From Bacillota bacterium (lineage in GTDB: Bacteria; Bacillota; UBA4882; UBA8346), in NCBI GenBank assembly GCA_023402395.1, contig JAEYGI010000025.1, positions 22,347 to 86,346 of the forward strand: a stretch of 64,000 nucleotides of DNA, in the 5' to 3' direction. The position numbers and the translations under genes were made by a program. This document shows, one piece after another, positions 41,386 through 50,289 of this stretch (positions are counted from its first letter, which is position 1; each line of letters begins with the position of its first letter). The notes under the pieces were generated by a model that saw only the letters and a list, made by a program, of their open reading frames with translations, was not told where the DNA came from and searched no databases.

Positions 41386-42705
41386 TTACGACTGATGTTT
41401 GAATTGCGGCAGCCATTCCCGGTTCGACTCAAACATCTCCGCCACCATCCGTTGAATCTCCGCTAAGCTCAATACGGAAGAAGTCAAGGGATCGAAGCAA
41501 ATGGCATGAAATACTTTCCGGGGATCGCCCGCGATGGCCCCTTCCACCGCTAACTCCTCGCAACGGGCGTTAATGTTATTCAAAATAGCCAAATGCTCCG
41601 GCAGCGGCCCGACCCGAATGGGATCCAGCCCGCGTTTGGAGGCCAACACCGGAACCTCCACGCAGCAGCCTTCCGGGAGGTTATCGATTAAACCGGAATT
41701 GCGGACATTCCCGTTAAATTCGAATATCGCGCCATCGCCAATCGTGGCGTTAAAAATATACGCCGCGTACTCCTGGCCGCGCGTCAAGTCGATGGGTCCG
41801 TTAAACCACGCCTCAATCTCCTGTTTCCAAGTTTTTTCACGATGTAGGTATTCATTCAGAATATAGGCGTATACTCCGGGATTCCATCCGGTGCCGCGAG
41901 CGCAATACGTTTCGATTAATTCGGGGCGCTTCCGGAACCAGGCGTTATACTCGGAGTTATGGCCGCTGGATTCGGTAACATAATAGTCCAAGTGCAAAAA
42001 CATTTCATTCCTGACGATCTCCGCGTGATAAATCTCCGGATTTTTAACCGCCTCCCGGATCAGCGGATACGCATCCTTACCATTCCATTTAAAATCCAGA
42101 TACCAGGCTTGATGATTAATGCCGGCGCAACGATAAGTAATCTCCCGCGCGGGAGCGCCAATCCATTTCGCCAGCATCGCCGCTGTTCCCTGAACGCTAT
42201 GACAGAGACCGGTGACTTTAACCCGGCTTTGGCCCTGCATCGCCCGGCAGAGCATCGCCATCGGGTTGGTATAATTAAGAAAGATGGCTTCCGGGCAATA
42301 CCGCTCGATATCCTTGCAAATATCCAGCATTACCGGGATAGTGCGCAAGGCCCTGAAGATTCCGGCCGGCCCCCGGGTATCGCCGACATTGATATCGACC
42401 CCGTGTTTTTTGGGAATTTCCACATCATGCCGCCAGACATTCACCCCGCCGGCCAGAATGGTGCAAACTACGCCGTCAGCTCCTTTTAAGGCTTCGACCC
42501 GATCGGTGGTGGCCACGACTTCGGCCGGATAATTGCCGGCGGCCACGATTTTCGCCACGGCTTGTTTGATGTACGATAACCGTTCGGTATCCACATCCAT
42601 CAAGGCGATGGTACAGTCGGCCAACGCCGGAAACGAAAGGATGTCCCGGACTAAACTCCGGGTAAAACCAAAGCTGCCGGCCCCGATAAACGCGATTTTT
42701 TTCAT
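41386..42705 (-). CDS. melA: GH4 alpha-galactosidase (CHSV type)
   Basis: A 439-aa NAD+-dependent family 4 glycosidase. Motifs: IAFIGAGSFGFTR (Rossmann), NYTNPMAM, the active-site motif C168-H169-S170-V171, and AGINHQAWYL. CHSV is the signature of alpha-galactosidases of the MelA group, so it should release galactose from melibiose or raffinose-type sugars. I chose the ATG at 42705 with GGGAG eight bases upstream. It is divergent from an AraC-type regulator that very likely controls it. No transporter is in the same transcript. Confidence 0.9.
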   Translation of the reverse strand: MKKIAFIGAGSFGFTRSLVRDILSFPALADCTIALMDVDTERLSYIKQAVAKIVAAGNYPAEVVATTDRVEALKGADGVVCTILAGGVNVWRHDVEIPKKHGVDINVGDTRGPAGIFRALRTIPVMLDICKDIERYCPEAIFLNYTNPMAMLCRAMQGQSRVKVTGLCHSVQGTAAMLAKWIGAPAREITYRCAGINHQAWYLDFKWNGKDAYPLIREAVKNPEIYHAEIVRNEMFLHLDYYVTESSGHNSEYNAWFRKRPELIETYCARGTGWNPGVYAYILNEYLHREKTWKQEIEAWFNGPIDLTRGQEYAAYIFNATIGDGAIFEFNGNVRNSGLIDNLPEGCCVEVPVLASKRGLDPIRVGPLPEHLAILNNINARCEELAVEGAIAGDPRKVFHAICFDPLTSSVLSLAEIQRMVAEMFESNREWLPQFKHQS

Positions 42706-42860
42706 AAAGCTCACTCCCGGTTAAGTTTTAGGTTTGCGGCCCATGTTTCAATTTTAGCCCTTTACGGCGTCAAGTAAATGGAGTAATGTTGAATATATAT
42801 GGTATAATGTTGGATTTTATAATATTGAAAGTAAGCATAAAATAATCTGGGTGTGGAAAA

Positions 42861-43697
42861 TTGCGAGAATATATCAAATTTGACCAACCTCACGATTCCG
42901 AGCTTGATATGTACAATTGTGGAATGGAAGATTGTTCGGCGGGGCATTTCTATGGTCCGGCGGTCCGGGACCATTACTTGATTCATTATATCCGCGGCGG
43001 GAAAGGCGTATTTCAAGTCGGGAACCGGGTTTATTATTTGCGGAAAGGCCAGGGCTTTTTAATCTGCCCCGATGTCGTGACTTTCTATCAAGCGGATTGG
43101 AATGACCCATGGCATTATTCGTGGGTGGGTTTCAATGGCCTGACCGCGGCAAACCACTTGGAATCAGCCGGCCTAACTCAAGCGAATCCGATTTTCGGCG
43201 ATGACCGGGATGATTTTTTGCCGGACTGTATCGCTCAAATGGTGGCCGCGACTCAAATCGGGCGCGGCAGGGAAACGCGCTTAAAAGGTTTGCTGTATTT
43301 GTTCTTGTCAAAATTGATCGAGATCGGCAAAGGGGATGTTTCCGACCGAAACCAATTATCCAAAAAAGAATTGTACATCAAAAAGGCCATTGAATTTATA
43401 CGGATGAATTATTCCCGCCAAATTACGATAAAGCAAATCGCCGCTTATATCGGCTTGGACCGCAGTTACCTCTGTTCGCTGTTTAAAGAGCAGCTTCATA
43501 CCGGGCCCCGGGAGTTTTTAATCAAATTCAGAATGGAGAAAGCTTGCGCGTTAATGGAAAACGAGGCGTTATCCATTGGGGATATTGCCCGTTCCGTGGG
43601 GTACGATGACCAGCTCCAATTTTCAAAGGTCTTTAGGAAATTAAACGCCCTGCCACCCAGCACATTCCGGAAACAGCGTAACAGGGATTTGGATTAA
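42861..43697 (+). CDS. AraC-family sugar-responsive regulator
   Basis: A 278-aa one-component regulator: N-terminal cupin-type AraC_binding domain (HYIRGGKGVFQVG, YLRKGQGFLICPD, WVGFNG) and a C-terminal AraC helix-turn-helix pair (QIAAYIGLDRSYLCSLFKE and IARSVGYDDQLQFSKVFRK). Its place, divergent from the alpha-galactosidase gene, matches the MsmR/RafR pattern of melibiose and raffinose regulons. The start is taken as TTG at 42861; the ribosome binding site (GTGGAAAA) is weak. The intergenic region has direct repeats of TAATGTTG(A/G)AT, possible binding sites. Confidence 0.92.
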   Translation: MREYIKFDQPHDSELDMYNCGMEDCSAGHFYGPAVRDHYLIHYIRGGKGVFQVGNRVYYLRKGQGFLICPDVVTFYQADWNDPWHYSWVGFNGLTAANHLESAGLTQANPIFGDDRDDFLPDCIAQMVAATQIGRGRETRLKGLLYLFLSKLIEIGKGDVSDRNQLSKKELYIKKAIEFIRMNYSRQITIKQIAAYIGLDRSYLCSLFKEQLHTGPREFLIKFRMEKACALMENEALSIGDIARSVGYDDQLQFSKVFRKLNALPPSTFRKQRNRDLD

Positions 43698-43754
43698 ATG
43701 CAAACGCAGCCAGTTAATTTTTAATTTTCAATTTAATGGTAAATGATAGATCTG

Positions 43755-43783
43755 TTTACAATCATTGTATTTAATGATATAAT
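43755..43783 (+). promoter_or_regulatory. Sigma-A promoter for the GreA-like gene
   Basis: TTTACA (43755-43760), a 17-base spacer and a perfect TATAAT (43778-43783). A small hairpin (GGCATTTGCC near 43832) lies in the leader. Confidence 0.85.
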
Positions 43784-43887
43784 GTTGCCATAGGTTTTCA
43801 CATATTGATAATTGACCATCGAAACAATTTGGGCATTTGCCGCTTTGGCAATGTCCATTTGTCTTTTCTTAAGGGGGTTTACATTAA

Positions 43888-44367
43888 ATGGATTGCCAAC
43901 CGGCGGCCAAAGGAAAAATCATTCTGTCGAAGGTGGCCTTCATCTCGCTGATCGGAGCATTGCTCGACCTGGAGGAGAATCGCCTTGAATTGCTGGATTC
44001 CTACTATCCGGTTCCCACTCCGGGCCGGGCCGAGATGGACGCTCTGATCGAGCGCTATATCTCCCGGATGAACGAGACGCTGGAGCGGATTACCGTTACC
44101 GAGTCCGCCGCGGCCAATCCCTTCCCCTTCGCGGTCATCGGCAGCCAGCTCGTAATCCAGGATCTAGGCAACCAAGCCATTGAGCAGTACCGGATCATCT
44201 CCCCCTCCAAATTGCGGCGGGAACCGACGGATATTTCCATTTTTTCACCGCTCGGAAAAGGAGTATTGTTGCAAGAAGTGAATTCAATCGTGCCGGTTGA
44301 CGCCCCGGGCGGGCGATTCAAGTTTCAAATCATGTCGATTACGATCAATCCGCAACGGGAGGGATGA
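43888..44367 (+). CDS. GreA/GreB-like transcription factor
   Basis: A 159-aa protein. The C-terminal half (from about 80) matches the FKBP-like domain of GreA/GreB/Rnk factors: FAVIGSQLVIQDL, then ISIFSPLGKGVLLQE and GRFKFQIMSI. The N-terminal half is helical and could be the coiled coil that enters the RNA-polymerase secondary channel, but the usual acidic tip is not clearly present. It may rescue stalled polymerase or compete for the channel. It is driven by a near-consensus promoter and coupled to the next gene through GGGATGAAAATG. It is probably not the housekeeping GreA, because that lacks such a partner. Confidence 0.75.
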   Translation: MDCQPAAKGKIILSKVAFISLIGALLDLEENRLELLDSYYPVPTPGRAEMDALIERYISRMNETLERITVTESAAANPFPFAVIGSQLVIQDLGNQAIEQYRIISPSKLRREPTDISIFSPLGKGVLLQEVNSIVPVDAPGGRFKFQIMSITINPQREG

Positions 44368-44369
44368 AA

Positions 44370-44708
44370 ATGGATTTCTTGGCCGAAATCAACCCTAAGG
44401 TAATCACTGTCAACCATTTAATCGATTGCGAAGAGCTTCCCAAAGTGTTTTTGGACTATCAGGTCGATTTGGTCGCCATCAGCGACCGGGACGGGGCCAT
44501 CACGGCCACGGTATCCGCTGGCGATTTGCGGACGTGGACCCCGGAAACCCGGCTTGAGGATCTGATCAATCGCGACTTGCTGCATATCGAAGCCGACGCC
44601 TTGCCTGATTCAGCTATGGGAGAGGGAGAAAAAATAATTCTGGTCTACCGGAAAGGCAACCTGGAGGGGTTTATCAAGGGTCTGTCCGGCAAAGATCGGT
44701 TGCCGTAA
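44370..44708 (+). CDS. Small CBS-like protein paired with the GreA-like factor
   Basis: A 112-aa protein of unknown function. The segment VITVNHLIDCEELPKVFLDY followed by VDLVAISDRDGAITATVSAGDLR has the strand-helix-strand pattern of a CBS half-domain, and the remainder (LINRDLLHIEADALPDS) could be a second, degenerate half. The start at 44370 is preferred, seven bases after GGAGGG, which overlaps the end of the GreA-like gene. The tight coupling suggests that the two products act together; ligand sensing by the CBS-like part would be a reasonable but untested idea. Confidence 0.6.
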   Translation: MDFLAEINPKVITVNHLIDCEELPKVFLDYQVDLVAISDRDGAITATVSAGDLRTWTPETRLEDLINRDLLHIEADALPDSAMGEGEKIILVYRKGNLEGFIKGLSGKDRLP

Positions 44709-44856
44709 TCACACCATCCATTAATCAGTGTCATCCGCGATTCCCCTCCCGCCTTCCCTCCTTGTAAGGCGGGTGCTATCCCGGTATTTCTTTTAAAGCA
44801 TTTAACATAAACCCGTTTCCGCGTTCTATTATTCCGTATCATCCCTGATCCCAAAT

Positions 44857-44892
44857 AAACAAGCCCGGGATCATAGCGATCCCGGGCTGCCA
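44857..44892 (-). terminator. Rho-independent terminator of the fumarase operon
   Basis: On the minus strand AGCCCGGGATC pairs with GATCCCGGGCT (11 bp) around GCTAT, followed by TGTTTATTT. It lies about 45 bases after the stop at 44938. Confidence 0.85.
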
Positions 44893-44937
44893 AAACCTTA
44901 TTCACTTGACTGCCGCAAGGGGCTCCCGCCCCGCCTT

Positions 44938-45495
44938 TCACTTCACCCGGTACTGCTCCGGCCCGATCTCATACAGATTATTGCCCCGGGTGTCGATGGC
45001 CACGATCAGCGGCATCTTCTCGACTTCCAGCCGGTGAATGGCCTCAGTGCCGAGATCGGCGTAATCAACCACTTCCGCCGCTTTGACGCAGCGCGCCATC
45101 AGCGCCGCTGCGCCGCCGATCCCCGCCAGATACACCGCGCGGTTCTTGCGAGTCGCCTCGACCACTTCCGCCGAACGCGGCCCCTTGCCGACCATCACCT
45201 TCAAGCCCTTCTCCAGCAACAGCGGCGCGTAACTGTCCATCCGGCTGCTGGTGGTGGGGCCGCAGGAGCCGATTACCCGCCCCGGCCGGGCCGGGCTGGG
45301 ACCGACATAGAAAATGACTTGATTCTCAAGGGCGATCGGAAGCGGTTTCCCTTCGCGCAATTGATTGACCATCCGCTTGTGGGCCGCGTCGCGCGCCGTA
45401 TAAATCACGCCGGAAAGATGGATGATCTCTCCGACTTCCAGCTCCTCCAGGCGCTCCGGAATCACCGGAGCGATGATTTCCTTGATCTCCCGCAT
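44938..45495 (-). CDS. Class I fumarase, beta subunit
   Basis: A 185-aa C-terminal-type subunit of iron-sulfur fumarate hydratase or the related L-tartrate dehydratase. Motifs: LSGVIYTARDAAHKRM, YVGPSPARPGRVIGSCGPTTSSRMD and MVGKGPRS. It joins the alpha subunit encoded just upstream (13-base gap) to make the active enzyme that interconverts fumarate and malate. TtdB-type tartrate dehydratase cannot be excluded, but two-subunit class I fumarase is the common case in anaerobic Bacillota. Confidence 0.92.
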   Translation of the reverse strand: MREIKEIIAPVIPERLEELEVGEIIHLSGVIYTARDAAHKRMVNQLREGKPLPIALENQVIFYVGPSPARPGRVIGSCGPTTSSRMDSYAPLLLEKGLKVMVGKGPRSAEVVEATRKNRAVYLAGIGGAAALMARCVKAAEVVDYADLGTEAIHRLEVEKMPLIVAIDTRGNNLYEIGPEQYRVK

Positions 45496-45507
45496 TTGTC
45501 TCTCACC

Positions 45508-46347
45508 TCACAAGATTGCTTCCTGATGACGGGCCGCGTGGCACTGGATATTGACCGCCACCGGCAGCTCGGCGATATGGGTCGGGTAGGTCTCGATCTG
45601 AACCGCCAGCGCGGTGACCCGGCCGCCCAGCCCTTGCGGGCCGATGCCGGTCCGGTTGATCATGGTCAGTAGCTCCTCTTCCAGCTCGGCCACAAGCGGT
45701 TCGGCGTTCCTGGCTCCGGCCTCGCGCAGCAGTGCGTGCTTGGCCATGAGCGCCGCTTTTTCCATGGTGCCGCCGATTCCAACCCCGACGATAATCGGCG
45801 GACAGGGGCAGCCACCGGCCTGAACCACCGTATCCAGCACGAATTCCTTGATCCCCTCGATGCCGTCGGCCGGTTTCAGCATCTTCAGCCGGCTCATGTT
45901 CTCGCTGCCCGCGCCCTTGGGCGCTACGGCAATCTTCAGCCGGTCACCGGGCACGATCTCGGTGTGAATCACGGCCGGCGTATTGTCCCTGGTGTTGATC
46001 CGCTCCAGCGGGGTCAGCACCGACTTGCGAAGATAACCGTCCTGATAGCCGCGGCGGATTCCCTCGTTGACCGCATCGGCCAGGCTGCCGCCGGTGATCC
46101 GGACTTCTTGTCCGATCTCCAGGAAGACCACGGCCATCCCTGTATCCTGGCACATCGGCAGTTGCCCGGCCGCGGCCTCCTCCAGATTTTCCAACAATTG
46201 ATCGAGGATGTAGCCGCCGAACTCGGAGACCTCGTCGTTCCGGGCTTGCCTGAGCAGTTTCGTCACATCCCCGCCCAAATGATAACAAGCGTCAATCGCC
46301 AGCTTCGCCACAGTTTCGCTGATTGTGGCCGCGGATATTTCCTTCAC
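45508..46347 (-). CDS. Class I fumarase, alpha subunit
   Basis: A 279-aa N-terminal-type subunit of the oxygen-sensitive [4Fe-4S] fumarase. Cluster Cys residues are visible in LPMCQDTGM and GGCPCPPIIVGVGIGG, plus the TRDNTPAVIHTEIVPG-type substrate segment. It starts with GTG, seven bases after AAGGAGG. The pair forms one operon with a strong terminator. A palindrome TATCACCAAGTGATA (46386-46400) about 40 bp upstream of the gene could be an operator. Confidence 0.93.
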   Translation of the reverse strand: MKEISAATISETVAKLAIDACYHLGGDVTKLLRQARNDEVSEFGGYILDQLLENLEEAAAGQLPMCQDTGMAVVFLEIGQEVRITGGSLADAVNEGIRRGYQDGYLRKSVLTPLERINTRDNTPAVIHTEIVPGDRLKIAVAPKGAGSENMSRLKMLKPADGIEGIKEFVLDTVVQAGGCPCPPIIVGVGIGGTMEKAALMAKHALLREAGARNAEPLVAELEEELLTMINRTGIGPQGLGGRVTALAVQIETYPTHIAELPVAVNIQCHAARHQEAIL

Positions 46348-46682
46348 GGAAGTTCCTCCTTATGCTTAAAGTCGCCAATTGCTAATATCACCAAGTGATA
46401 GTTACATATATTGAATTCTTATGGCGAATTTTGGGTTTAGACCTATCTCTCGCTCTTCCCTGACAGGGAAGAGTAACCGATGCCTCCGAGGCCTAAAAAC
46501 ATTTGGAAAACAGCGGCCAGGGTTACCCTTCCCCTTAAATTGACGCCTTGATCGGCGACTCCGGGGAAGGGCTAGGGTTAGGTCGGGAAAACTGTACCGC
46601 GACAGCTTTACGACATTTCCCCATAGCCCTGTTCTTGGGTGTAATGGGAGAGGGTGTCGGCATCAACACCGGCTCTTTTCAT
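46348..46682. other. Intergenic hairpins between fumarase and ABC operon
   Basis: Besides the fumarase upstream palindrome there is a perfect hairpin, CTCTTCCCTG-A-CAGGGAAGAG (46453-46473), and a later TTACCCTTCCCC/GGGGAAGGG pair (around 46525-46575). The text resembles the 21410-21484 inverted repeat and the GC-rich repeats near 23 kb. No gene is visible. Confidence 0.6.
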
Positions 46683-47528
46683 TCATCCCTTCAATCCGGT
46701 GGTCGCGATCCCTTCCACGAAATACTTTTGCGCGAAGAAGAAGACCAGGATCGGCGGGAGCATCGTAACCACCGACATCGCCATCAACTGATTCCATTCC
46801 ACGGTCTGAGTGATGTCCAGTGACATCCGCAGCGCCAGGGAGAGCGTATACTTGCTGACGCTGTTGATGTAGACCAGTACGTCGAAGAAATCGTTCCAGC
46901 GCCAGATGAACTGAAAGATGCCGACCGAGAACAGCGCGGGCTTGGAAAGCGGGACGATGATCTTGACCAAAATATCCAACGAATTACATCCGTCCAGATA
47001 GGCCGCTTCATCCAACTCCCGCGGAATCCCCCGGATAAACTGGACCAGCATGAAGATGAAGAACGAATAGGTGGCGAACAGCGCCGGAACCGTGAACGGC
47101 AGGAAGCTGTCGAGCCAGCCGAAGTTCTTGAATAACATGTAGCGGGGAATGATGATCACCGCGTTCGGCAGCATCAGCGTAGACAGCATCAGTGTGAACC
47201 AGAATTTTTTGAGCGGAAACTTGAACCGGGCAAACCCGTATGCCACCAGCATGCTTGAGACCAGGGTGAACAGGACCATCGGCACCACCAGCTTGAAGGT
47301 GTTGGCGAAGAAAACGCCATAGGTGTACTGGCCGCTGCCCTGCCAGCCCCGGAGATAGGAGTCGGTGACGATCTGGGACGGGATCACCCCGAAACTGACG
47401 AAGATTTCATTGTTGGGCTTGAACGACGACGCAAACAGCCACAGCAGCGGGTAGATCATGATGATCCCCAACACGCTGAGCAGAATATAGGTCAAAGCCC
47501 GATTGATCATGGATTTCACTGCCGGCAT
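46683..47528 (-). CDS. CUT1 ABC sugar transporter permease (MalG-like), second system
   Basis: A 281-aa permease with six TM helices and an EAA loop (ELDEAAYLDGCNSLDILVKIIVP). Its C-terminus (FFAQKYFVEGIATTGLKG) is identical to that of the permease at 29265-30101, showing common origin. The start codon overlaps the partner stop by one base (TAATG), with GAGGGTGA upstream. Forms a dimer with the 47528-48448 product. Confidence 0.95.
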   Translation of the reverse strand: MPAVKSMINRALTYILLSVLGIIMIYPLLWLFASSFKPNNEIFVSFGVIPSQIVTDSYLRGWQGSGQYTYGVFFANTFKLVVPMVLFTLVSSMLVAYGFARFKFPLKKFWFTLMLSTLMLPNAVIIIPRYMLFKNFGWLDSFLPFTVPALFATYSFFIFMLVQFIRGIPRELDEAAYLDGCNSLDILVKIIVPLSKPALFSVGIFQFIWRWNDFFDVLVYINSVSKYTLSLALRMSLDITQTVEWNQLMAMSVVTMLPPILVFFFAQKYFVEGIATTGLKG

Positions 47529-48448
47529 TAAAAATCACCCTCATCCTCATAATGTGTCCAATAGCGCGAAGACTTGAAAACCAGCATGGTCATAACCATG
47601 ATCACAAAGAACAGCACCCAGGAGAGGGCCGAGGCGTACCCCATCTTCAAAAAGCGGAATCCCTGCTCGTAAAGCATCACCCCATAGAGATAGGTCGAGC
47701 GCAGCGGACCGCCCTGGGTCACCACAAAGGCCGAGGTGAATTCCTGAAAGGCGTTGACCATCTGCATCACCATGTTGAAGAAGATGATCGGCGTCAGGAG
47801 CGGGAGGGTAACGTTGAAAAAGGAACGAATCCGGCCGGCCCCGTCAACCCGGGCCGCTTCGTACAGCTCGGCCGGGATCTGCTTCAATCCGGCCAAAAAC
47901 AGCACCATCGACGATCCGAACTGCCAGACGCTGAGCAGGCTGATCGTGTACAAAGCGAGATCGGGGCTGCCCAGCCAGTCAATGACCGGGACCCCCAGTT
48001 TTCCCAGCAAGATATTGACCAGGCCGGTCCGGTTGAACAAAAAGGTCCACAACACCGATACGGCCACGCTCCCGCCCAGAATGGACGGCATATAATAAAC
48101 CGTGCGATAGAAGTTGATCGCGCCCAGCTTCATATTGAGGATCATCGCGATGATCAGGGCGAAGATCAGCTTGCCCGGCACTGAAATCAGCACATAAATG
48201 AAGGTTACCTTCAACGATTCATAAAACAGCCGGTCATTGGTGAAGAGGTTAATATAATTCTGGAGCCCGACGAATTTCGGGGCCTTGATAATCGAAAACT
48301 CGGTAAAGGAATAGATAAACGACATGATGAACGGATACAACTGAAACACCAGGAACCCGATGATCCAGGGAGCGATATAAACCAAACCGATGTATTTGGA
48401 ATCCCGCCCGCTTTTGCCGCCCGAACGGAAAATGGATGTTATACTCAT
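47528..48448 (-). CDS. CUT1 ABC sugar transporter permease (MalF-like), second system
   Basis: A 306-aa permease with six TM helices and an EAA loop (ELYEAARVDGAGRIRSFFNVTLP). The end (SSRYWTHYEDEGDF) parallels the end of the 30101-31009 permease (MWVHYEDAGDF). GGAG lies upstream of the ATG. It lies between the binding protein and the MalG-like permease; as in the first system, no ATPase gene follows. Confidence 0.95.
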   Translation of the reverse strand: MSITSIFRSGGKSGRDSKYIGLVYIAPWIIGFLVFQLYPFIMSFIYSFTEFSIIKAPKFVGLQNYINLFTNDRLFYESLKVTFIYVLISVPGKLIFALIIAMILNMKLGAINFYRTVYYMPSILGGSVAVSVLWTFLFNRTGLVNILLGKLGVPVIDWLGSPDLALYTISLLSVWQFGSSMVLFLAGLKQIPAELYEAARVDGAGRIRSFFNVTLPLLTPIIFFNMVMQMVNAFQEFTSAFVVTQGGPLRSTYLYGVMLYEQGFRFLKMGYASALSWVLFFVIMVMTMLVFKSSRYWTHYEDEGDF

Positions 48449-48562
48449 GGTTACTGCTCCATTCTGTCCTATACTCGAAAGATGGCCATTGCATCCCGGC
48501 CAGCTATTAATACCGGAATGCGGGTCAAACCGGCCGCAACCTTATCACTATATCACATTATT

Positions 48563-48614
48563 ATATTAAGAAACGGCGGGCCGCGCCCTGACCGGCGCAG
48601 GATGAGCCCGCCGT
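48563..48614 (-). terminator. Hairpin after the third binding-protein gene
   Basis: On the minus strand ACGGCGGGC pairs with GCCCGCCGT, followed by TTCTTAATAT. It sits just downstream of the stop at 48628 and before the permeases, so it probably lowers permease expression relative to the binding protein, as is common in such operons. Confidence 0.65.
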
Positions 48615-48627
48615 CTTCGGGAAACGT

Positions 48628-49929
48628 TTAGGATTTCTTTAATTCGGCGAGTTTCCCGTTCAAATCCTTAATCATGGCGTCGGCAGCCCGCTCCGGCGTC
48701 ATTCGCTTAAATCCGACCTGCTGAACGTATTCCTCGACGATCGACTCAATCTCCTGGTTCAGGCTGGCTACGTTCTCGGCCCCGCCGCTGAAGGGCAGGG
48801 TGATATCGACCATTTTGACCATCATCGGCTCAATCATTTTTTCTTTCATCAGGATCTGTCTGGCTTTATCCACCGCAGGCAAGCCCCGGTTGTCCCTCAG
48901 GATGACCACGGCTTCCGGATCATTTAAGAACCAGTTGACGAACTTGGCCGACTCGGCGACATTGGCCGATTTGCTGTTAATGGTCATGATCTGGGACGGC
49001 GAAGTGGTCAGGCCGGGGTTCTTGTTGACCTTGGCCACAGGGAAACGGGCCACGCCCAGGTCAAACTTGCTGGCGCTGATGATCCCGGTCAGTTTTCCCG
49101 CCTGATCGGCGCAGAAGCCATACTTGCCCGAGAGCCAGTTAACGTTCTGATCCGGACCGCCGTTTTCGAACAATACGCTTTCCTCCATCGGCGGCACCAC
49201 GCCGAGGTCGACCAGTTTCCGGATATAGCTGAATACCTCGACCAGATCGTTACGGCTGAAGGTCATCGCATACTTGTCACTGATGAAATCCTTCCCGTTC
49301 TTCTGCTTCAGCATCGTTTTGACGAGATAGTAATAGTGGATATTCTTCATGAACAGCAGGTGCTTGTTCTTGTCGAACTTCTGCATTTTCACGCCGGCGT
49401 CAACCAGATTGTCCCAGTCCCATTTGGTGTCGATATCGATTCCGGCCTGTTTCAACAAAGCACTGTTTCCGATCAGGCCGAAGACGCTGACACCCATGGG
49501 CAGGCCCAGGATGTAATTGCCCGACGCACAGTGATCCTTGACGAACTTCATGTCGAGCCCGGTCATATCGATCTGCTTCGACATCCTGGACATATCCATG
49601 AATAAACGGCCCTGGGCGGCGAGGTCGTCAACCCATTTGTAATCGATCTGAATGATATCGGCCGCAGTTCCGCCCGCCAGTTGGGTTAAGAGTTTTTGAT
49701 AGTAAGTGTCGAATCCGCCGTATTCGGCCATGATTTTCACATTGGGATTCTTCTTGGTGTAGGCCTCGATCGCTTTCAACGTGGCCTTATGACGCGAATC
49801 ATTTCCCCACCAGGAGAATCGCAACTGAACTTCCTTGGGAGCGGCGGCGGTCACCGAAACATAGCTGGCATTAAAGGTCACCAGCGCTACCAAGCCGAGC
49901 ACTATCCATGCTTTGACCATCTTTTTCAT
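48628..49929 (-). CDS. Extracellular sugar-binding protein, second importer
   Basis: A 433-aa family 1 solute-binding protein with a signal peptide (MKKMVKAWIVLGLVALVTFN onward) and no lipobox. It is related to, but clearly more distant from, the proteins at 31104 and 33144: LRFSWWGNDSRHKATLKAIE and QKLLTQLAGGTAADIIQIDY are the shared strings. The ATG at 49929 lies nine bases after GGAGG; the frame start at 49962 has none. It heads the operon with two permeases. Substrate unknown, probably an oligosaccharide. Confidence 0.93.
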   Translation of the reverse strand: MKKMVKAWIVLGLVALVTFNASYVSVTAAAPKEVQLRFSWWGNDSRHKATLKAIEAYTKKNPNVKIMAEYGGFDTYYQKLLTQLAGGTAADIIQIDYKWVDDLAAQGRLFMDMSRMSKQIDMTGLDMKFVKDHCASGNYILGLPMGVSVFGLIGNSALLKQAGIDIDTKWDWDNLVDAGVKMQKFDKNKHLLFMKNIHYYYLVKTMLKQKNGKDFISDKYAMTFSRNDLVEVFSYIRKLVDLGVVPPMEESVLFENGGPDQNVNWLSGKYGFCADQAGKLTGIISASKFDLGVARFPVAKVNKNPGLTTSPSQIMTINSKSANVAESAKFVNWFLNDPEAVVILRDNRGLPAVDKARQILMKEKMIEPMMVKMVDITLPFSGGAENVASLNQEIESIVEEYVQQVGFKRMTPERAADAMIKDLNGKLAELKKS

Positions 49930-50070
49930 TACATAATTCCTCCTTTTCCTTATGCTTTGCATCGAAAACCCTTTCTTGCCGTTTTCAGTCCGGCAATCCC
50001 CTCCTTACCCTTTGTTTACATCATTTTAGTATAACTTTAACCGGAGAATAAGGCGTTCGGCGTCGCTTTT

Positions 50071-50106
50071 GGTATCAATAATCCACTTTTTACGAAAAAA
50101 GGTATC
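50071..50106. promoter_or_regulatory. Two GGTATC boxes upstream of the second importer
   Basis: GGTATC at 50071-50076 (within CTTTTGGTATCAAT) and again at 50101-50106 (AAAGGTATCC), 30 bp apart, about 140-175 bases upstream of the start at 49929. They share the core of the box at 32462-32476. The rest of the 360-bp divergent region shows no other clear signal. Confidence 0.35.
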
Positions 50107-50289
50107 CTTTTTTCACAAAAACCTTCTTTATGTGACTGATGGGTCCGTCCCCGGGAAAAAGGCACCAAAAAACCCGGTTCCCGGGCCGGGCGGACTTCCG
50201 GCGCCTCACTTCTTCAATGCCTAAACGCATCATGGTATAATAACATCTGAGGGATCTTTTCAGCAAAACTATCAGGATGGAGGAAACAC

